This document shows, one piece after another, positions 45,986 to 58,250 of a stretch of DNA of 64,000 nucleotides. The position numbers and the translations under genes are program-made. This DNA comes from Adiantum capillus-veneris (Eukaryota > Streptophyta > Polypodiopsida > Polypodiales > Pteridaceae), in NCBI GenBank assembly GCA_014529385.2, contig CM043950.1, forward strand, positions 151,344,945-151,408,944. Reading direction: 5' to 3'. Below the pieces are notes generated by a model, which was not told where the DNA came from, ran no database searches, and was given only the letters and a program-made list of their open reading frames with translations. Numbering within the stretch: the stretch's first letter is position 1; each line of letters starts with the position of its first letter.

Positions 45986-46140
45986 CCCCCCCCCCCCCTC
46001 TGTCCCCCCCACCCCGCCCACACACAGACACACACACGAGGACAGGAAGAAGAGCCAGGTATGCTCCTTCCCTTTCCTCTCTCTCATGTTCTCATTCCCT
46101 CTTTCTCTCACACACACACACATACACACACATTGTGTAT

Positions 46141-46221
<81 letters not shown>

Positions 46222-46300
46222 TGTACACACATGCATAAACAAAAAAGAAATACACACACACATTGAGTGAGAGAGAGAGAGAGAGAGATGAATTAAAAAA
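45741..46300 (+). mobile_element. CACTA 5' terminus and microsatellite leader (third copy)
   Basis: CACTACAAG at 45741-45749, then AGCGACG / GTCGCTA subterminal motifs and AACTCAGATCTCAG as in the 21287 terminus. (CT)n plus poly-C (45951-45998), (GT)n (46147-46180) and (GA)n (46180-46218) follow, matching the leader composition of the 21.3-kb copy. Confidence 0.78.
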
Positions 46301-46699
46301 ATAGAGAAAGGAGAGAAAATATGAAATGAAATGTTATATTAAATGTCTTCAAAATTTCAAAATGATTTATAAGACGAATACGATAAACTCCTTGTGCATC
46401 GAATATAGTGTCTGCGTTGTCCAAGAAAATAGTGCATTAGTCAGTAAAGAGCTTCGTCAACGTTTGTTTTTATAAATAGACGTACTATGATCTATATAGA
46501 TAAAGAGAGACTTAGGGAAAGAAAGATAGACAAAGAGAGTTGACACAGGTTCAAGATTTAATTTGTATATTTAAGTAAGAGTTTATGTTTAGATTTAATA
46601 TTAGATCTTTGGGGTTAGGTTTATGATTTAACTCAAGATTTAAGGTTTGGAGTCAAAGAAGAGACCCAACCATCTCTCTGTGTTTTAGCTTAAAGGTGT
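46301..46699. other. AT-rich CACTA leader remnant
   Basis: TTTAGATTTAATATTAG-type sequence like other CACTA leaders; no gene. Confidence 0.45.
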
Positions 46700-47800
46700 T
46701 TGAAGCTAGTTAGCTTTGGAACGTTCATTAGGAGATTTCGGAGGTCTTTTGGAGGGCCTTTTGGAAGAGAGAGGAAAATAAGCTCTTCCAATGAGAGAAG
46801 AGCCTACGTTACGTAGAAAAATAGATGGATATTAACAAAAATATAAAAGGTGTCTCTCTCCTCATTTAATAATCTAGTGGTCCTTGTAGACGATCACTCT
46901 CTTTCATTTAATGCGAGCACCTTTTTCAGAAGGTAGATGCGGTGCATTTGATACGGCTTACGTCATCACTAGAACTCAAAAAGTTACAAAACTATCAAGT
47001 GGTGGAAGATTTTGAAACTTTTGATATTGTCAATGCGTCCTGAACGCCCAAATATCCTAGAAATGAATGTCCAATTGCCTCGCTCCGACATCCAAAGAGG
47101 TAAAGAATGTCAAAAACCCCTAAAAGAACATTTTACTAACGGCGCGCGAGGGGGCATTCCAAAATTTTGGAATGCCTCCTCGCGCGCCGTTAGTAAAAAG
47201 CCCTTTTTTCCTCTTTTAGGGAGCTTTTTGAGAGGAAAATGTCAAAAAACCTCTAAAAAGGGGCTTTCTTGAAAGTTAATTGTCCAAAAACCATTAAAAG
47301 GATCTTTGTACTAACGACGTGCAGAGCGGCATTCTAGAATTTTAGAATGCCTCCTCGCGCGCCTTAAGTAAAAAGCCTATTTTTTTGGGGTTTTTTGACA
47401 TTTTTTGCCTCTCCGGATGTCGGAATGAGACAAGTAGACATTCGTTTTTAGGGTATTTTGGCATTCCGGACGCATTGGTGGTGTCAAAATCCTCAAAATC
47501 TATCACTATTTGACAGTTTGTGACTTTTCAAGTTTTAGTGATGACGTAAGCTGCATTGAATGTGCCGCACCTGCCTCCTGAAAAAGACGCTCGTATTAAA
47601 TAAAACAGTGACCGTTTTCAAGGACGATTGGGAATATAAATCTACTTTTTAGAGTGTCTGTTTGTCCTTTTGGACGTACTCACAGGGTGCAAGTGCATTT
47701 TAAAAAAAGTTTCTAGAGAGAGAAATACAATTTCTTACAAGGCCCTCCAAATGACCTCCAAAATTTTCTAATGCAAAGGGTAGGCAACAACATTAGCTAT
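46700..47800. mobile_element. Fold-back element, about 1.1 kb, with nested palindromes
   Basis: The left half (about 46700-47160) is the imperfect reverse complement of the right half (about 47335-47800). Matching marks include GGAGGTCTTTTGGAGGGCCTT against 47736-47762 inverse, GCTTACGTCATCACTA against its inverse near 47540, and CGCTCCGACATCC against its inverse near 47415. Two palindromes with arms of roughly 30 bp lie in the middle (centres near 47162 and 47337), both containing CTCGCGCGCC. No gene. Resembles foldback/MITE-type DNA elements; no protein source seen. Confidence 0.75.
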
Positions 47801-47887
47801 TGAAAGCGTTCTCCATCTGTTGAGCTTAAGAGATGGAAGAGGAAAGTGGATAACTCAAGACTTTCACAACGTATCAAGTTGGCTGGT

Positions 47888-47968
<81 letters not shown>

Positions 47969-48374
47969 CACTCGCGGTGCTGAGTAGAAATTAGAGCAAC
48001 TGAAGCGCACGAAGTAGCAAGAGCACTTTTCATTTGAAAAATCTGCATTTTTGTTATGTGTATGTGCATGCATGTTTGAGACACAGAGAGAGATTAAGTT
48101 AGATTTTGAATTTAGTTTTTATATTAAAATTTACCTTCAGGATTATGTTTAAAATTTAAAGTTAGGTTTATGGTGGTCCCTCTTTTCCTCTCCACGGATG
48201 CGTCATTAAGCTGGAAAGCTTTTAACAAAATGATAATGAAAATGGAGGCAACCATGTAATGTGCACAGTAAACCCTCGAACAATTGTGTTTCACTTTACT
48301 CTCTTACATTTGTTGTATTTTAATGATAAGCTAAAAAAATACTTTTTTTTGTAATTATATGTTTATACTTGCTT
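47801..48374. repeat. Spacer with (GT)n-(GA)n run
   Basis: (GT)n about 47887-47920 followed by (GA)n to 47964. The rest is AT-rich, with no gene. Confidence 0.8.
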
Positions 48375-48575
48375 ACAGAAAGTCTTATTGTTTTTTCTGC
48401 AAAAACTGCTTGCACGCGATGAGACGTACGATTAGACAACATCAATTTAGCCGTAGCTGGATAGCACTAGTTTTCTTTTGACATAGAATGTATAATGAGA
48501 TGAAATTTTGTAACTATTGGTCAACAATGTAATTTCTCAATAATGACAATTGTGTTGTAAAACTATTATATTTTG
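48375..48575 (+). mobile_element. CACTA 3' flank fragment
   Basis: Matches 33530-33770 (GATGAGACGTACGATTAGAC, AGCCGTAGCTGGATAGCA). Holds the decayed end of the last accessory-gene exon and 3' flank; no terminus reached. Confidence 0.68.
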
Positions 48576-48775
48576 GTTAACTCTGAATTTACAAAACGGA
48601 GCAAAATTGTTCAAATACAATATTAATGGCTTTAAGAGATCTCTCTCTCATCCTCGCATAGCTAAACATAACTTTCTATATCGATATAGAGCTATCCGTT
48701 TAAACATATGTCCTCTGTTTCATTTTGTAGATCCTCTGCATCCTCTGTTTCATTTTGTAGATCCAGTTGGAATGT
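48576..48775. repeat. Spacer with a 31-bp direct repeat
   Basis: CCTCTGTTTCATTTTGTAGA occurs twice, at about 48711 and 48742. No gene. Confidence 0.55.
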
Positions 48776-48865
48776 ATTGTGCCGGCTATTTCCACCTCAT
48801 CAACTATGTGAACAAGAAGATGCACCTGAATGGTTAGCATGGTAGTAGGAAAATGTTTCTCAAAC
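48776..48865 (-). pseudogene. tnp2: CACTA TNP2 DUF4218 fragment, right of the copia C insertion
   Basis: Reverse complement reads EKHFPTTM..IQVHLLVHIVDEVE-type sequence, homologous to 31757-31850. It is the direct continuation of the site interrupted by copia C. Target bases GTTTG (+ strand CAAAC, 48861-48865) abut the LTR. Confidence 0.8.
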
Positions 48866-49620
48866 TGTTAGGAAATAAGACGTAGCTAAATAGATAATTG
48901 AGTAGATTACTTAATGGAGAGAGACATATTCACATACACAAGATTATAGAGTAGAGAGAAAGAGAGAGAGTACACACTATATATGTGGTTCACCCAATGT
49001 AGGCTACGTCCATGGGAAAGCAGCCACTCAATGGCTTTAGTACTTCAAAACAAGAAGTAGTTTACAAAGGGATTATACCCTTAATGGAGCTCCCTCCTTG
49101 CTTCACTCTCACTAACTCACACTCACCTTGTTGCATCAACTTCACACTATGAAATGTGTGTAGAAATGGCCCCCTTTTATAGGCCAAAAGGGCTGCCCTC
49201 TCTTATGAGAGGTAGCCATGTGTAGCCGCCCTTGTGCGAATAAGTCCAAATCGGACCCTCCAATCCGCCCATGTGTGGCTGCCCTTGAGAAGACAAGTCC
49301 GCTTTTGAATTCGGCCACCGGCCACCGGCCATTGACTACCGGCACCGGCCAACCGACCGGTTGTTTTCCGACCACTTTCCGGCCGCCGGCCGGCTATAAT
49401 ATTCCGGCAAAAAGGAATATTCCGGCGAGGGAAAAAAAAGTATCGGAGGCCTCCGCCCCCGAGGCCCCTAAAGTTGCCCCTGGTTTTTGACTGTGAAAAT
49501 TTTGGTTTTCGGTGAGTGATTTACCTTCACGCACGATGGCTTCTCCTCATAATGGGGGCCTACAAATGAGCGCTTTTACCACAGAAAATTACAAGGGTAA
49601 ATCAGGCTCCATACTTAACA
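48866..49620 (-). repeat. 3' LTR of copia C
   Basis: 755 bp, starts (minus) TGTTAAGTATGG and ends CCTAACA. Matches 25802-26545. Confidence 0.9.
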
Positions 49621-49659
49621 ATCTCCCACTTGGAGACTGATCTCCAAACCAAATCTGTT

Positions 49660-51458
49660 GACTGCTTTCCATTCTGGCTTCTTATCCTTGAATGCCGATT
49701 GAAGATGAGCAAAAGCTCAACTTCTCCTTGTTGACCACCTTTGTAAACATGTCTGCAGGATTTTCACTTGTATGCACCTTTCCTAGCTTTAGCTGTCACT
49801 CTTCCAAAAGAGTGTGTATGAAGTGATATCTCACCTCAATGTGCTTTGTCCTTGAATGAAAGGCTGAGTTCTTTGCAAGATGGATAGCGCTTTGGCTATC
49901 ACTGTACAAGACACAATTGTCTTGTTTGAATCCAATCTCTTCTAAGAATCTGTGAAGCCACAGAATTTCTTTGCTTGCCTCCGTCATTACTACAAACTCT
50001 ACTTCCGTGCTAGAAAGTGAAACCACTTTCTGCAGCTTTGAAGCCCAGCTTATTGTTGTGCCTCCAACCATGAACACATAGCCAGTAGTGCTCAATCGAG
50101 TATCTTTGTCACCTGCCATATTTGCATCAACATACCCTTCTAGAAAAATATCAGTTCCTCCAAAATACAAAGCATTTGTTGTTGTTCCTTTTAGATACCT
50201 AAGTATCCACTTCACAGCTTACCAATGCTCTTTACATGGGTTGTCCATGACCCTACTCACAACTCCCACTACATGTGCAATGTATGGCCTTGTCCAGACC
50301 ATAGCATACATTAAAGAACCTACCGCTACAGCATATGGAACTTTAGACATATAGGCTATCTCCTCTTGTGTCTTTGGACACATATCCTTTGTTAGTTTAA
50401 AATGACCAGCGAAAGGTGTAGAAACTGGTTTTGCATTTTGCATTGCAAACCTGTCTAGTACCTTCTTGATGTAATCTTCTTGAGATAGCTTTATTGTCTT
50501 CTTCGTCTTGTCCCTTGATATTTTCATACCAAGTATCCTCTTTGCAGCACCTAAATCTTTCATTGAAAAAGATTTAGACAGCTCCTCTTTTAGGTCTTTG
50601 ATGTCCTGCATGTTAGCACTTGCAATCAACATGTCATCAACATACAACATTAGGATGATGAATTTTCCATCTCCCAAATTCTTCGTGTAGACGTAGTGAT
50701 CCGAGTTGCATCTTGTGAATCCATGATCCAACATCCATCGATCAAACTTCAAGTACCATTGTCTTAATGCTTGCTTTAAACCATACAAGCTCTTCTTTAA
50801 TCTGCAAACCATTTTCTCCTTACTTTTTACTAAATACCCCTTTGGTTGAAGCATGTAGATTTCCTCCTCTAAGTCACCATGATGGAATGCCGTATTTACA
50901 AGCCTAATTGAGTTCATTTTTACAACATGAGAAAATATTTCATTGAAGTCAATACCTTTCGTTTGAGAAAACCCTTTTACCACAAGCCTAGACTTGTCCC
51001 TTTTCTTCCCACCTTCTTCCTTCAGCTTGTACACCCATTTGTTTTGAAGTGCCTGCTTACCTTTAGGCAACTCAACCAACTCCCATGTTTGGTTGCGATG
51101 TAGTGAGTCCATCTCCACTTGCATGCTCTTCGTCCATTCTTCTTTGGATTCATGTTGCATAGCTTCTTCGTATGATTCTAGCTCTCCAAAATCTGAGATC
51201 AAGAGATGGTTGAAGGAAGGAACAAACCTTTCTGGAGATCTACTTGCTCTTGTAGATCTTCGGGGAATAGGTTGAGCCTCCTCATTTGGTTGACGTTGTT
51301 GCACATTGTCACCATTTGCAGGCCTTGAGTCTTCACCGTCCTCAAGCTCCATGTACTCATCACCTGTTTCTTTTGTTTGTTTTCTTTCCAAGTAATCTTT
51401 GTACATATTTTGTTCGTTAAAAATTACATCCCTACTTCTTAAGATTTTACCATCTTCA
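49660..51458 (-). pseudogene. RT-RNH: Copia C reverse transcriptase and RNase H
   Basis: Linker with ANGDNVQQRQPNEEAQPIPR, RT start (EEWTKSMQVEMDSLHRNQTW, NKWVYKLKEEGG, KGFSQTKGIDFNEIF), catalytic LYVDDMLIAS intact. LMYAMVWTRPYIAHVVG follows. One in-frame stop (TAG/TAA at 50216-50218) precedes the conserved WILRYLKGT. RNase H GYVDANMAGD, STTGYVFMV, SSTEVEFV, HIEVRYHFI follows, with a stop near 49795. Some conserved residues are altered (SHVVKM where SPVVKM is usual). Confidence 0.9.
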
Positions 51459-51961
51459 CGATTGTCTGCATGTTGAGAAGAACCAGGGGCCCTTTCAATC
51501 TAAACACACGTGCTCCATTATACAATGGCGTATTGGCTTCACTTTTCATATCATCATAGACAAGCCTTTCTGAATCCATGATCGTCTTGATCATTTCATC
51601 AATCTCGGGCTCAAACATTGCCTTGTTGGGAATGTGGTCTGCATGATCATCCCCCGAGCTGTCAAAGGCTACATCTTGTGGGCTCACATGTGCTGCTTGA
51701 CCAAAGCGCCTGCACACATCTATTGGGTTGCAAGATTGCTTCCTGTTGACAAGCGTCAGAGTCTGACAAGTTATAATTGGCAACAACTCAATCTATAATA
51801 GATGGATCGAACACGCCAAATTCGCGAACATGCTGCAAAGAAACGCGTCCTGTCCATCGCACAACATGCTTGCAATGATTACAAGGACATAAGATCCTCG
51901 TTGAGAGATAGGTGTTTCGGTTGGACGGCCCCACATCCTTGTCACTACTCATAATGAGGGT
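51459..51961 (-). pseudogene. tnp2: CACTA TNP2 first exon (third copy)
   Basis: Minus frame 51786-51459 gives VCRRFGQAAHVSPQDVAFDS, DDHADHIPNKAMFEPEIDEM and MDSERLVYDDMKSEANTPLY, homologous to 23700-23980 and less damaged there. Truncated at its 3' side by copia C. Useful as the better copy of the TNP2 N-terminus. Confidence 0.8.
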
Positions 51962-52016
51962 AAAAATCTTATAACCTAGACAACAAATTTAATCTTCTAT
52001 TGGCATTCTTTGTCTT

Positions 52017-52089
<73 letters not shown>

Positions 52090-53138
52090 CACACTGTAAA
52101 CTACCTCACATTCTCTAGTCATGTCCAATCCCCACACACCTCGGTCTAGAGGTGCACGGAGATCAGAACCACCGGGTATAATCTCGTCTTTATTGATCAA
52201 TGTCTATATTTGTGGGTACAAGAAATCTACACACCCACGTCTACATGATACTGCATGTTGTGGACAAAACCCCTTTGCCTCTTCTCTAGCTGTAGCATTT
52301 CACAACATGTTAACATCTTTTATCAGTAGATCTTTGTTTGTAGTATGTAGGTACGCCATTCTTGCAATGTAGCTGATGTCTGCTCAAGGCACTTAATTCT
52401 TACGCTAGATTTGACGGGATGTGGTGTGTGTGTGTGTGTGACCCTTGGAATCGTCATCTTGCATCACTAATTTCTGTGTAGACTCAATTTGCTCTTCCAT
52501 TAGCTGAACACGACGGCTTATTGTATGGTAGCAGCAGTCGAACATGAAGGTGGAATTGCTGGTCCATATGGACTGTCGAGGTTGTGAGCGCAGGAAATTT
52601 TCTCGCCATTTCTTCTAACCTTACCTTAAGCGATAAAAAGAAGAAAATTGTATAACCTTTCTATCACCCAAGTGTGGTAGATTGGTTATGCCAATTCCCT
52701 CTTCAATAACAAGTAAATAACGTAAATAAACCTAAATTAATAAACCTAAATCTAATCTAATATAACGTAAATCTAAATCTAACCTAAATAAACCTAAATC
52801 TAATATAACGTAAATCTAACTAAAAATAAACCTAAATCTAATTTAATTTAACTTAAATAAACCTAAGTCTAATTTAACGTAAGTCTACATCTAACCTAAT
52901 CTTTAACGTCTTTTGGGATAGTTTCCTACGACGTTAAAACTCTCTTCTTCTCTTGTGTGGGTGTGTGTGTGCCAATAAAAAGAGAAAAATGGTATAAACT
53001 TTCTATCACCCAAGTGTGGCAGATTGGTTATTCCATTTCCCTCATGAATAACAGGTCTTGAGTTCAACTCCTTTCGACCAGATCTTTAAGGTCTCTTGGG
53101 ATAGTTTCCTACGATGTTAAGACTCTCTTCTTCTTCTT

Positions 53139-53234
<96 letters not shown>
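51962..53234 (-). mobile_element. CACTA leader, inverted copy
   Basis: Mirror image of 22160-23500: (CT)n 52019-52084, AACATG/TTTGTGGGTACAAG segment, GT run near 52425, AAACCTAAATCTAAT minisatellite (52700-52900), tRNA-like modules, then a 95-bp (CT)n at 53140-53234. The terminus itself is not present: sequence after 53235 is unrelated. Confidence 0.8.
52973..53130 (+). repeat. tRNA-like (SINE-like) module, best copy
   Basis: Pol III A box TGGCAGATTGG (53017-53027) fits TRGYNNANNNG, and B box GTTCAACTC (53062-53070) fits GWTCRANNC, 35 bp apart as in tRNA genes. CTCATGA between them looks like an anticodon-loop remnant. Acceptor stems do not pair, so it is not a functional tRNA. A partial second unit lies at 52640-52720. 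Related minus-strand units are at 22180-22525. Confidence 0.6.
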
Positions 53235-53860
<626 letters not shown>

Positions 53861-54675
53861 ATTCAGGGATTTCATTCACGTCTTCACGTGAACAGGGATT
53901 TCATTCACGTAATCACGATCATGTGATTACGTCAATAACTATGGTATTTACACAAGATATTAGCAACTTCTCGTCCACTACATTAGACATCAGAATCCAC
54001 TAAATCAAACCACAGCTAGTGCAGCTAGTTGAACCACAAGGCAAATTTGAAATACCAACACTCAACACGAAAATTTTGAAATGACTAAAGATAATTGAAT
54101 CAATTAGGTGAACCACTTCAAACCAGATAATACACTTCAATAAAAAATAGAATACCCTGGACAAGACATGTATATCATAAAAATGTTTAGATCGGATAAA
54201 ATGATGGTCCAAGTTCAACAAGGGGACGTTGGACAGGGTTAGGATCTGTCTTTTATTGTTCATTTAAAAATATCAACACGTCAGAAGCATTTCTTCATTG
54301 TTCCTGCTCGTTTAACTCTCGGGGAGGTCACCTAATAAAAATATAATCTATCACGTGAGTTCAACAGAAGGGTATTTAAAGTTCTTAAAACTTACAGATT
54401 TATATATACAGAAGGGCATTATTTTTTCAAATTTGAAAACCTTAAAAATTTTAAAAGAAAAGGGTACATCATATTCTTAACAAAATTCACAGATAAGGGG
54501 TTTTACAAACATGTCTTGAATGCAGGTGATATGGTAGTTTTACACATAGTGAATCCCCCGGGGTTTAACTTCATTCAACAATCCACTTTAATCCAAATAG
54601 CCCTTATAACTTCTTCATTCGGGTGGTGAAAAACGTCTTTTGGAAAATAAACTTTTATAGATGCACTTTAAAAAT
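53861..54675. other. AT-rich spacer
   Basis: Short direct repeat GGGATTTCATTCACGT at about 53868 and 53894; no gene. Confidence 0.45.
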
Positions 54676-55977
54676 CTACCAGCATGTCGAATAGATAGCC
54701 CAATGCATAAATGTCGCTCGATTTTGTGTATGCATCTTTGCACCGTGGATCATATAGTTCTGGAGCAATCCATGGTTGCTTAGCCATCTTGGCATCCCTT
54801 GCTCTCTTGCCTCCAAAACTGTAGAGTCCGATTGTGCGCTTGGATGCAGATAGTTAATTGATGCGCACTTAGCTGGCGTTCTAAGCATCATCCCCCAATC
54901 AATGATGCCAACACGGGGTTTATTGACGTGAGTAAAGCCCAACATTATGTTCAACGAGTGCATGTCACTTTGCACTCTTCTGATCGAGTGGACGGTCGCA
55001 ACGCCATTAATTGGCATCTGTTCAATCACTTATTTGATCCGCATTGTGTCTATCTCTTGTACAGGAAGATTTGATGCAGGCAATGATCTCAAGTTGTGTT
55101 TTAGCCTGTGCATGTGCTGTCTGGACAATCCGTGAGCGAATGGTAAGTGGCACATCATGTCACCCACGGTACCCCCATTGCAGTATGGAAATATTGTGAT
55201 CCAAGGAGCTTCGGTAGTAGATCCAATGCACCTTACAATGGAGGGGTGAAGTGTTTGCATTCCTTGATTTGTCTAAAAGCTGTCAAATTTTGCCTCACTC
55301 CCTCCCTTGTAACATTTTTTCACATATGTAATGTGGTCTAGAAAAAAGAGATGCCTTTGATGGTATACAATGTGCACACACCAAAGGATCCTTCTCCAAC
55401 CCTCATCCCTTCTACCAAGGCTTCCTGAAGGATGCCGACAAGATGAGCGTACTTGGCATTCAAAGCCAAGCGCATGATTGTGCAGGTGCTGCTGGCATCG
55501 GATCCACCTCCCCCAAAGCTGCTTGCGCATCTTTGGCCATCTTCAATCTCTTAGATAAGGCTGCTTGGTCCTGCGCTTTCACACGCTTCATATTTACCTT
55601 TTGTTCTTCCCACAATTTATCCTACAGCTCTAACTGTGACATGTCACAAGCAGGTGGGATATCCTCCCTCAAGTCTATGCAACATACTTTCATATTGCCC
55701 AACACTGTCCTAAACTTGTGGTGGAGGTAAAATTCTCAAATCCCTGCTAGAATCAACAACTCGTATTGGCCTTCACCTCGCAACCTGCGCTCTCAGTTCT
55801 CCCATATAGCGCTAGTGAGGTCATTGATGAAGACATCACTTCCAATAAAACCTGTTGTATGCGACCATCTGCACATGATGAGATTGCCAAAATACATTCT
55901 TTACAAATGGCACGCATAATACTTTTCTTTTGATCTGGTGTCATATTTGCACTGGACAATAAAAAACAACATATCAA
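54676..55977 (-). pseudogene. Protein kinase-like pseudogene
   Basis: Minus strand, 5' to 3': helical N-terminal part (CADGRIQQVLLEVMSSSMTS; then KLWEEQKVNMKRVKAQDQAA, coiled-coil-like); glycine loop VGEGSFGVCTLYTIKG (about 55400); HPSIVRCIGSTTEAPW and FPYCNGGTVGDMM (about 55240-55160); after a stop at 55030-55032, catalytic loop SDMHSLNIML and magnesium loop GIIDWG (DFG variant). Frames change at least twice, and HRD is reduced to QSD. Known relatives phosphorylate proteins; this copy lacks an intact frame. The C-lobe end is not convincing beyond about 54680. Confidence 0.68.
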
Positions 55978-57170
55978 TTATAAATTCATGGTTGCAAATT
56001 ATACTAACACTCACACTATTTCAGGCAAACCCTTAACCACGACTTGAAGACTTTAAGAAATGTGCAAGGAAATATTGATAAAAATTTGAAAACAATCTTC
56101 ACTTTAAATTGCAATCTGTTACACGTGTAAAATGCAGATCAAACAAGTGGTTTATAAGAACTTAATTCATATCAAACAATACATAATAACAGTTTGGCAC
56201 ATTTCAACATATATTGAATTTTTAACTTATCTTTTTCTCTATGCACATATACTAGTTCAAACAAAGCGCACATTGACTTAAAGACTTCAAAAACATTTAA
56301 AACATTGGAAGTATACAAATCGGACTAGAAAAATGCAAAGAATGTCTTGCTCTTTAAAAAGATAGAAATAAATATTTAACATGCAAATTGTGTTCACACA
56401 CTTTTTTACATAGAATTTATGTAAATGTAGCATTCAAAATAGCGATGATAATTGATGCTCTTTAAAAAGATACAAAAGAATATTTGACATGAGAATTGTG
56501 TGCAAATTCTTTTTTATAGGATTTATGTAAATGAAGCATTAAGAATAGCGATGATGCTTGAGGTCCTTTAAAAATATAAAAAAGAATATCTAACATGAAA
56601 ATTGTGTGCAAATACTTTCTTGCATATAATGTATATAAATGGATCATTTAAAATAGCAATGCTTGATGAATAAAGCATTCTTTTGAATATGATTAGCTGG
56701 TATATAATTTCATATGGGCACTTTTAAAAAAACAAAATCAAGCAATTCAAACATTTGTATACGAAATACTCTTCACAGCGCTAGCCGCGTTACCGACCAA
56801 GTATTTCATATACTTAATACTTAAAAACATTAACTGCACATGCACATACAAATTATGTGACGTTCCTACAGCTGGGTTAACGACTTGAATGCCACATTTG
56901 TGCAAAAATAGATGCTTCTAACAAAGGACACTCTAATAGCCGCATTACCGATCGAGTGCCGCCTGAATCTAAAGAGAAATAATGGCTTGTAGACGACCAT
57001 CATATGGCCGCGTTACCGACCCATGCTCATATATTTTTTGGGAAAGGGGAAGGGAAGTTGACTTACCATAAGGATACTAGATTCGCCATGTTATCGATGT
57101 AGTACCTAGACAGTAAGCCAATACTTATCACAAGGACACCATCTTCCCCGTGTCACCAAGGTGATGCCCC
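55978..57170. repeat. AT-rich spacer with diverged tandem repeats
   Basis: About 56340-56650: three units of 105-112 bp (CTTTAAAAAGATA...ATTGTGTGCAAAT...ATTTATGTAAATG...AATAGCGATGAT). About 56783-57170: the phrase GCCGCGTTACCGACC recurs in altered form at 56783, 56939, 57006 and 57084. No gene. Confidence 0.65.
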
Positions 57171-57441
57171 CGTGGTAAGCATTGTTTCATAGAACAGCTT
57201 ATGCACACACTCCCATTGTGTGGTAAGGTACCTTACTGCCATGCAATACGACAAAAGGCATGCTACCACACAACACATACACACACACAACACATACGCG
57301 GATTGTGTGGTAAGGTACTCCGCTACGGCTGAGCACTGCAACGCAGAGTACGCTCCCACACGACCCCTCTATCCCTTTCTCCTCTCTCCTCTTGAAGTAC
57401 CTACAAAGGCGGTCGACGAGATCTCTCTCTCTCTCTCTCTT

Positions 57442-57478
<37 letters not shown>

Positions 57479-58250
57479 CCCGGAAGTTGTCAATAAGAAC
57501 AACAACAATTTTCTCCCCGGATATTGCAACCCTTGTTGAACAAGGATGCCCAAAAAGCCACAAGTATCTGTAAATTAATTAAACAAGTCTATATCTTCCT
57601 ATCCCTCTCGCTCTCTCTTTCTATCTATCTAAACCAGGATAGATAGCTTTGTGAGCAGCACCATCTTGTTGGAAACCACTTATATATATTTTCTTTTGTA
57701 TATAGTCCAAGATCTATCTTGTACACAACACCGGTTTTTTTCTTAAAAATGTAGTGGCAATTTAACCTCGCTCTCGTTTTCCCTCTGGAAATTCGGTCTT
57801 TCTCAATCTCTCTAAATATCTCTTGCATGTAATGAAACCTATCACTTTGACAAATAGTAACTCCACCGATTGAAGCATAGCCTAAAAATGGCGCATGCAA
57901 CTGGTGTATACACATGGGCATCGTAAAGACGTCGCGGAGGGCGGCATATATAAAAAAACACCGAGGGCCTACAAGAGAGTATCCTACTGTGCACCAACAC
58001 ACAAACCCAATTGATCTTACACACACACACACACACACACATCGTAGGGAAGTGATGCTCGTTTCTGCTCTCGGATTTACAAAACAACGCATGCATACTT
58101 GAGGGATTTCTTCCCTGGTCGTTCGTACACAAGTTGCTCACACACACTCGGTCATATAGTCATTTGAGCAGGCTATTCCATCTCACAAGCAATCATTCAT
58201 CATTCGGGCGTACAAGTGAAAGCATCAGTTACAGCATTGGAAGTAGTGCA
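57171..58250. other. Spacer with microsatellites
   Basis: ATTGTGTGGTAAGGTAC occurs at 57216 and 57303. (CT)n 57421-57475 and (AC)n 58017-58041. No gene supported; the minus open frame at 57625-58092 shows no family feature. Confidence 0.5.

Larger units (their letters stand above)
48866..51458 (-). mobile_element. Copia C, 3' half (RT, RNase H, LTR)
   Basis: Same family as 25802-28583, opposite strand. Reading on minus it begins at KILRSRDVIFNE (about 51458), just downstream of where the other half ends, runs through RT and RNase H, the polypurine tract AAGTGGGAGAT (49621-49631 inverse) and the 755-bp 3' LTR (48866-49620). The 5' break joins directly to TNP2 exon-1 sequence at 51459, so one deletion removed the copia 5' half and about 1.8 kb of TNP2. 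Confidence 0.87.

Noticed and set aside
57625-58092. 155-codon minus-strand frame
   Set aside because: Overlaps an AC microsatellite, no recognisable domain, composition like the flanking spacer.
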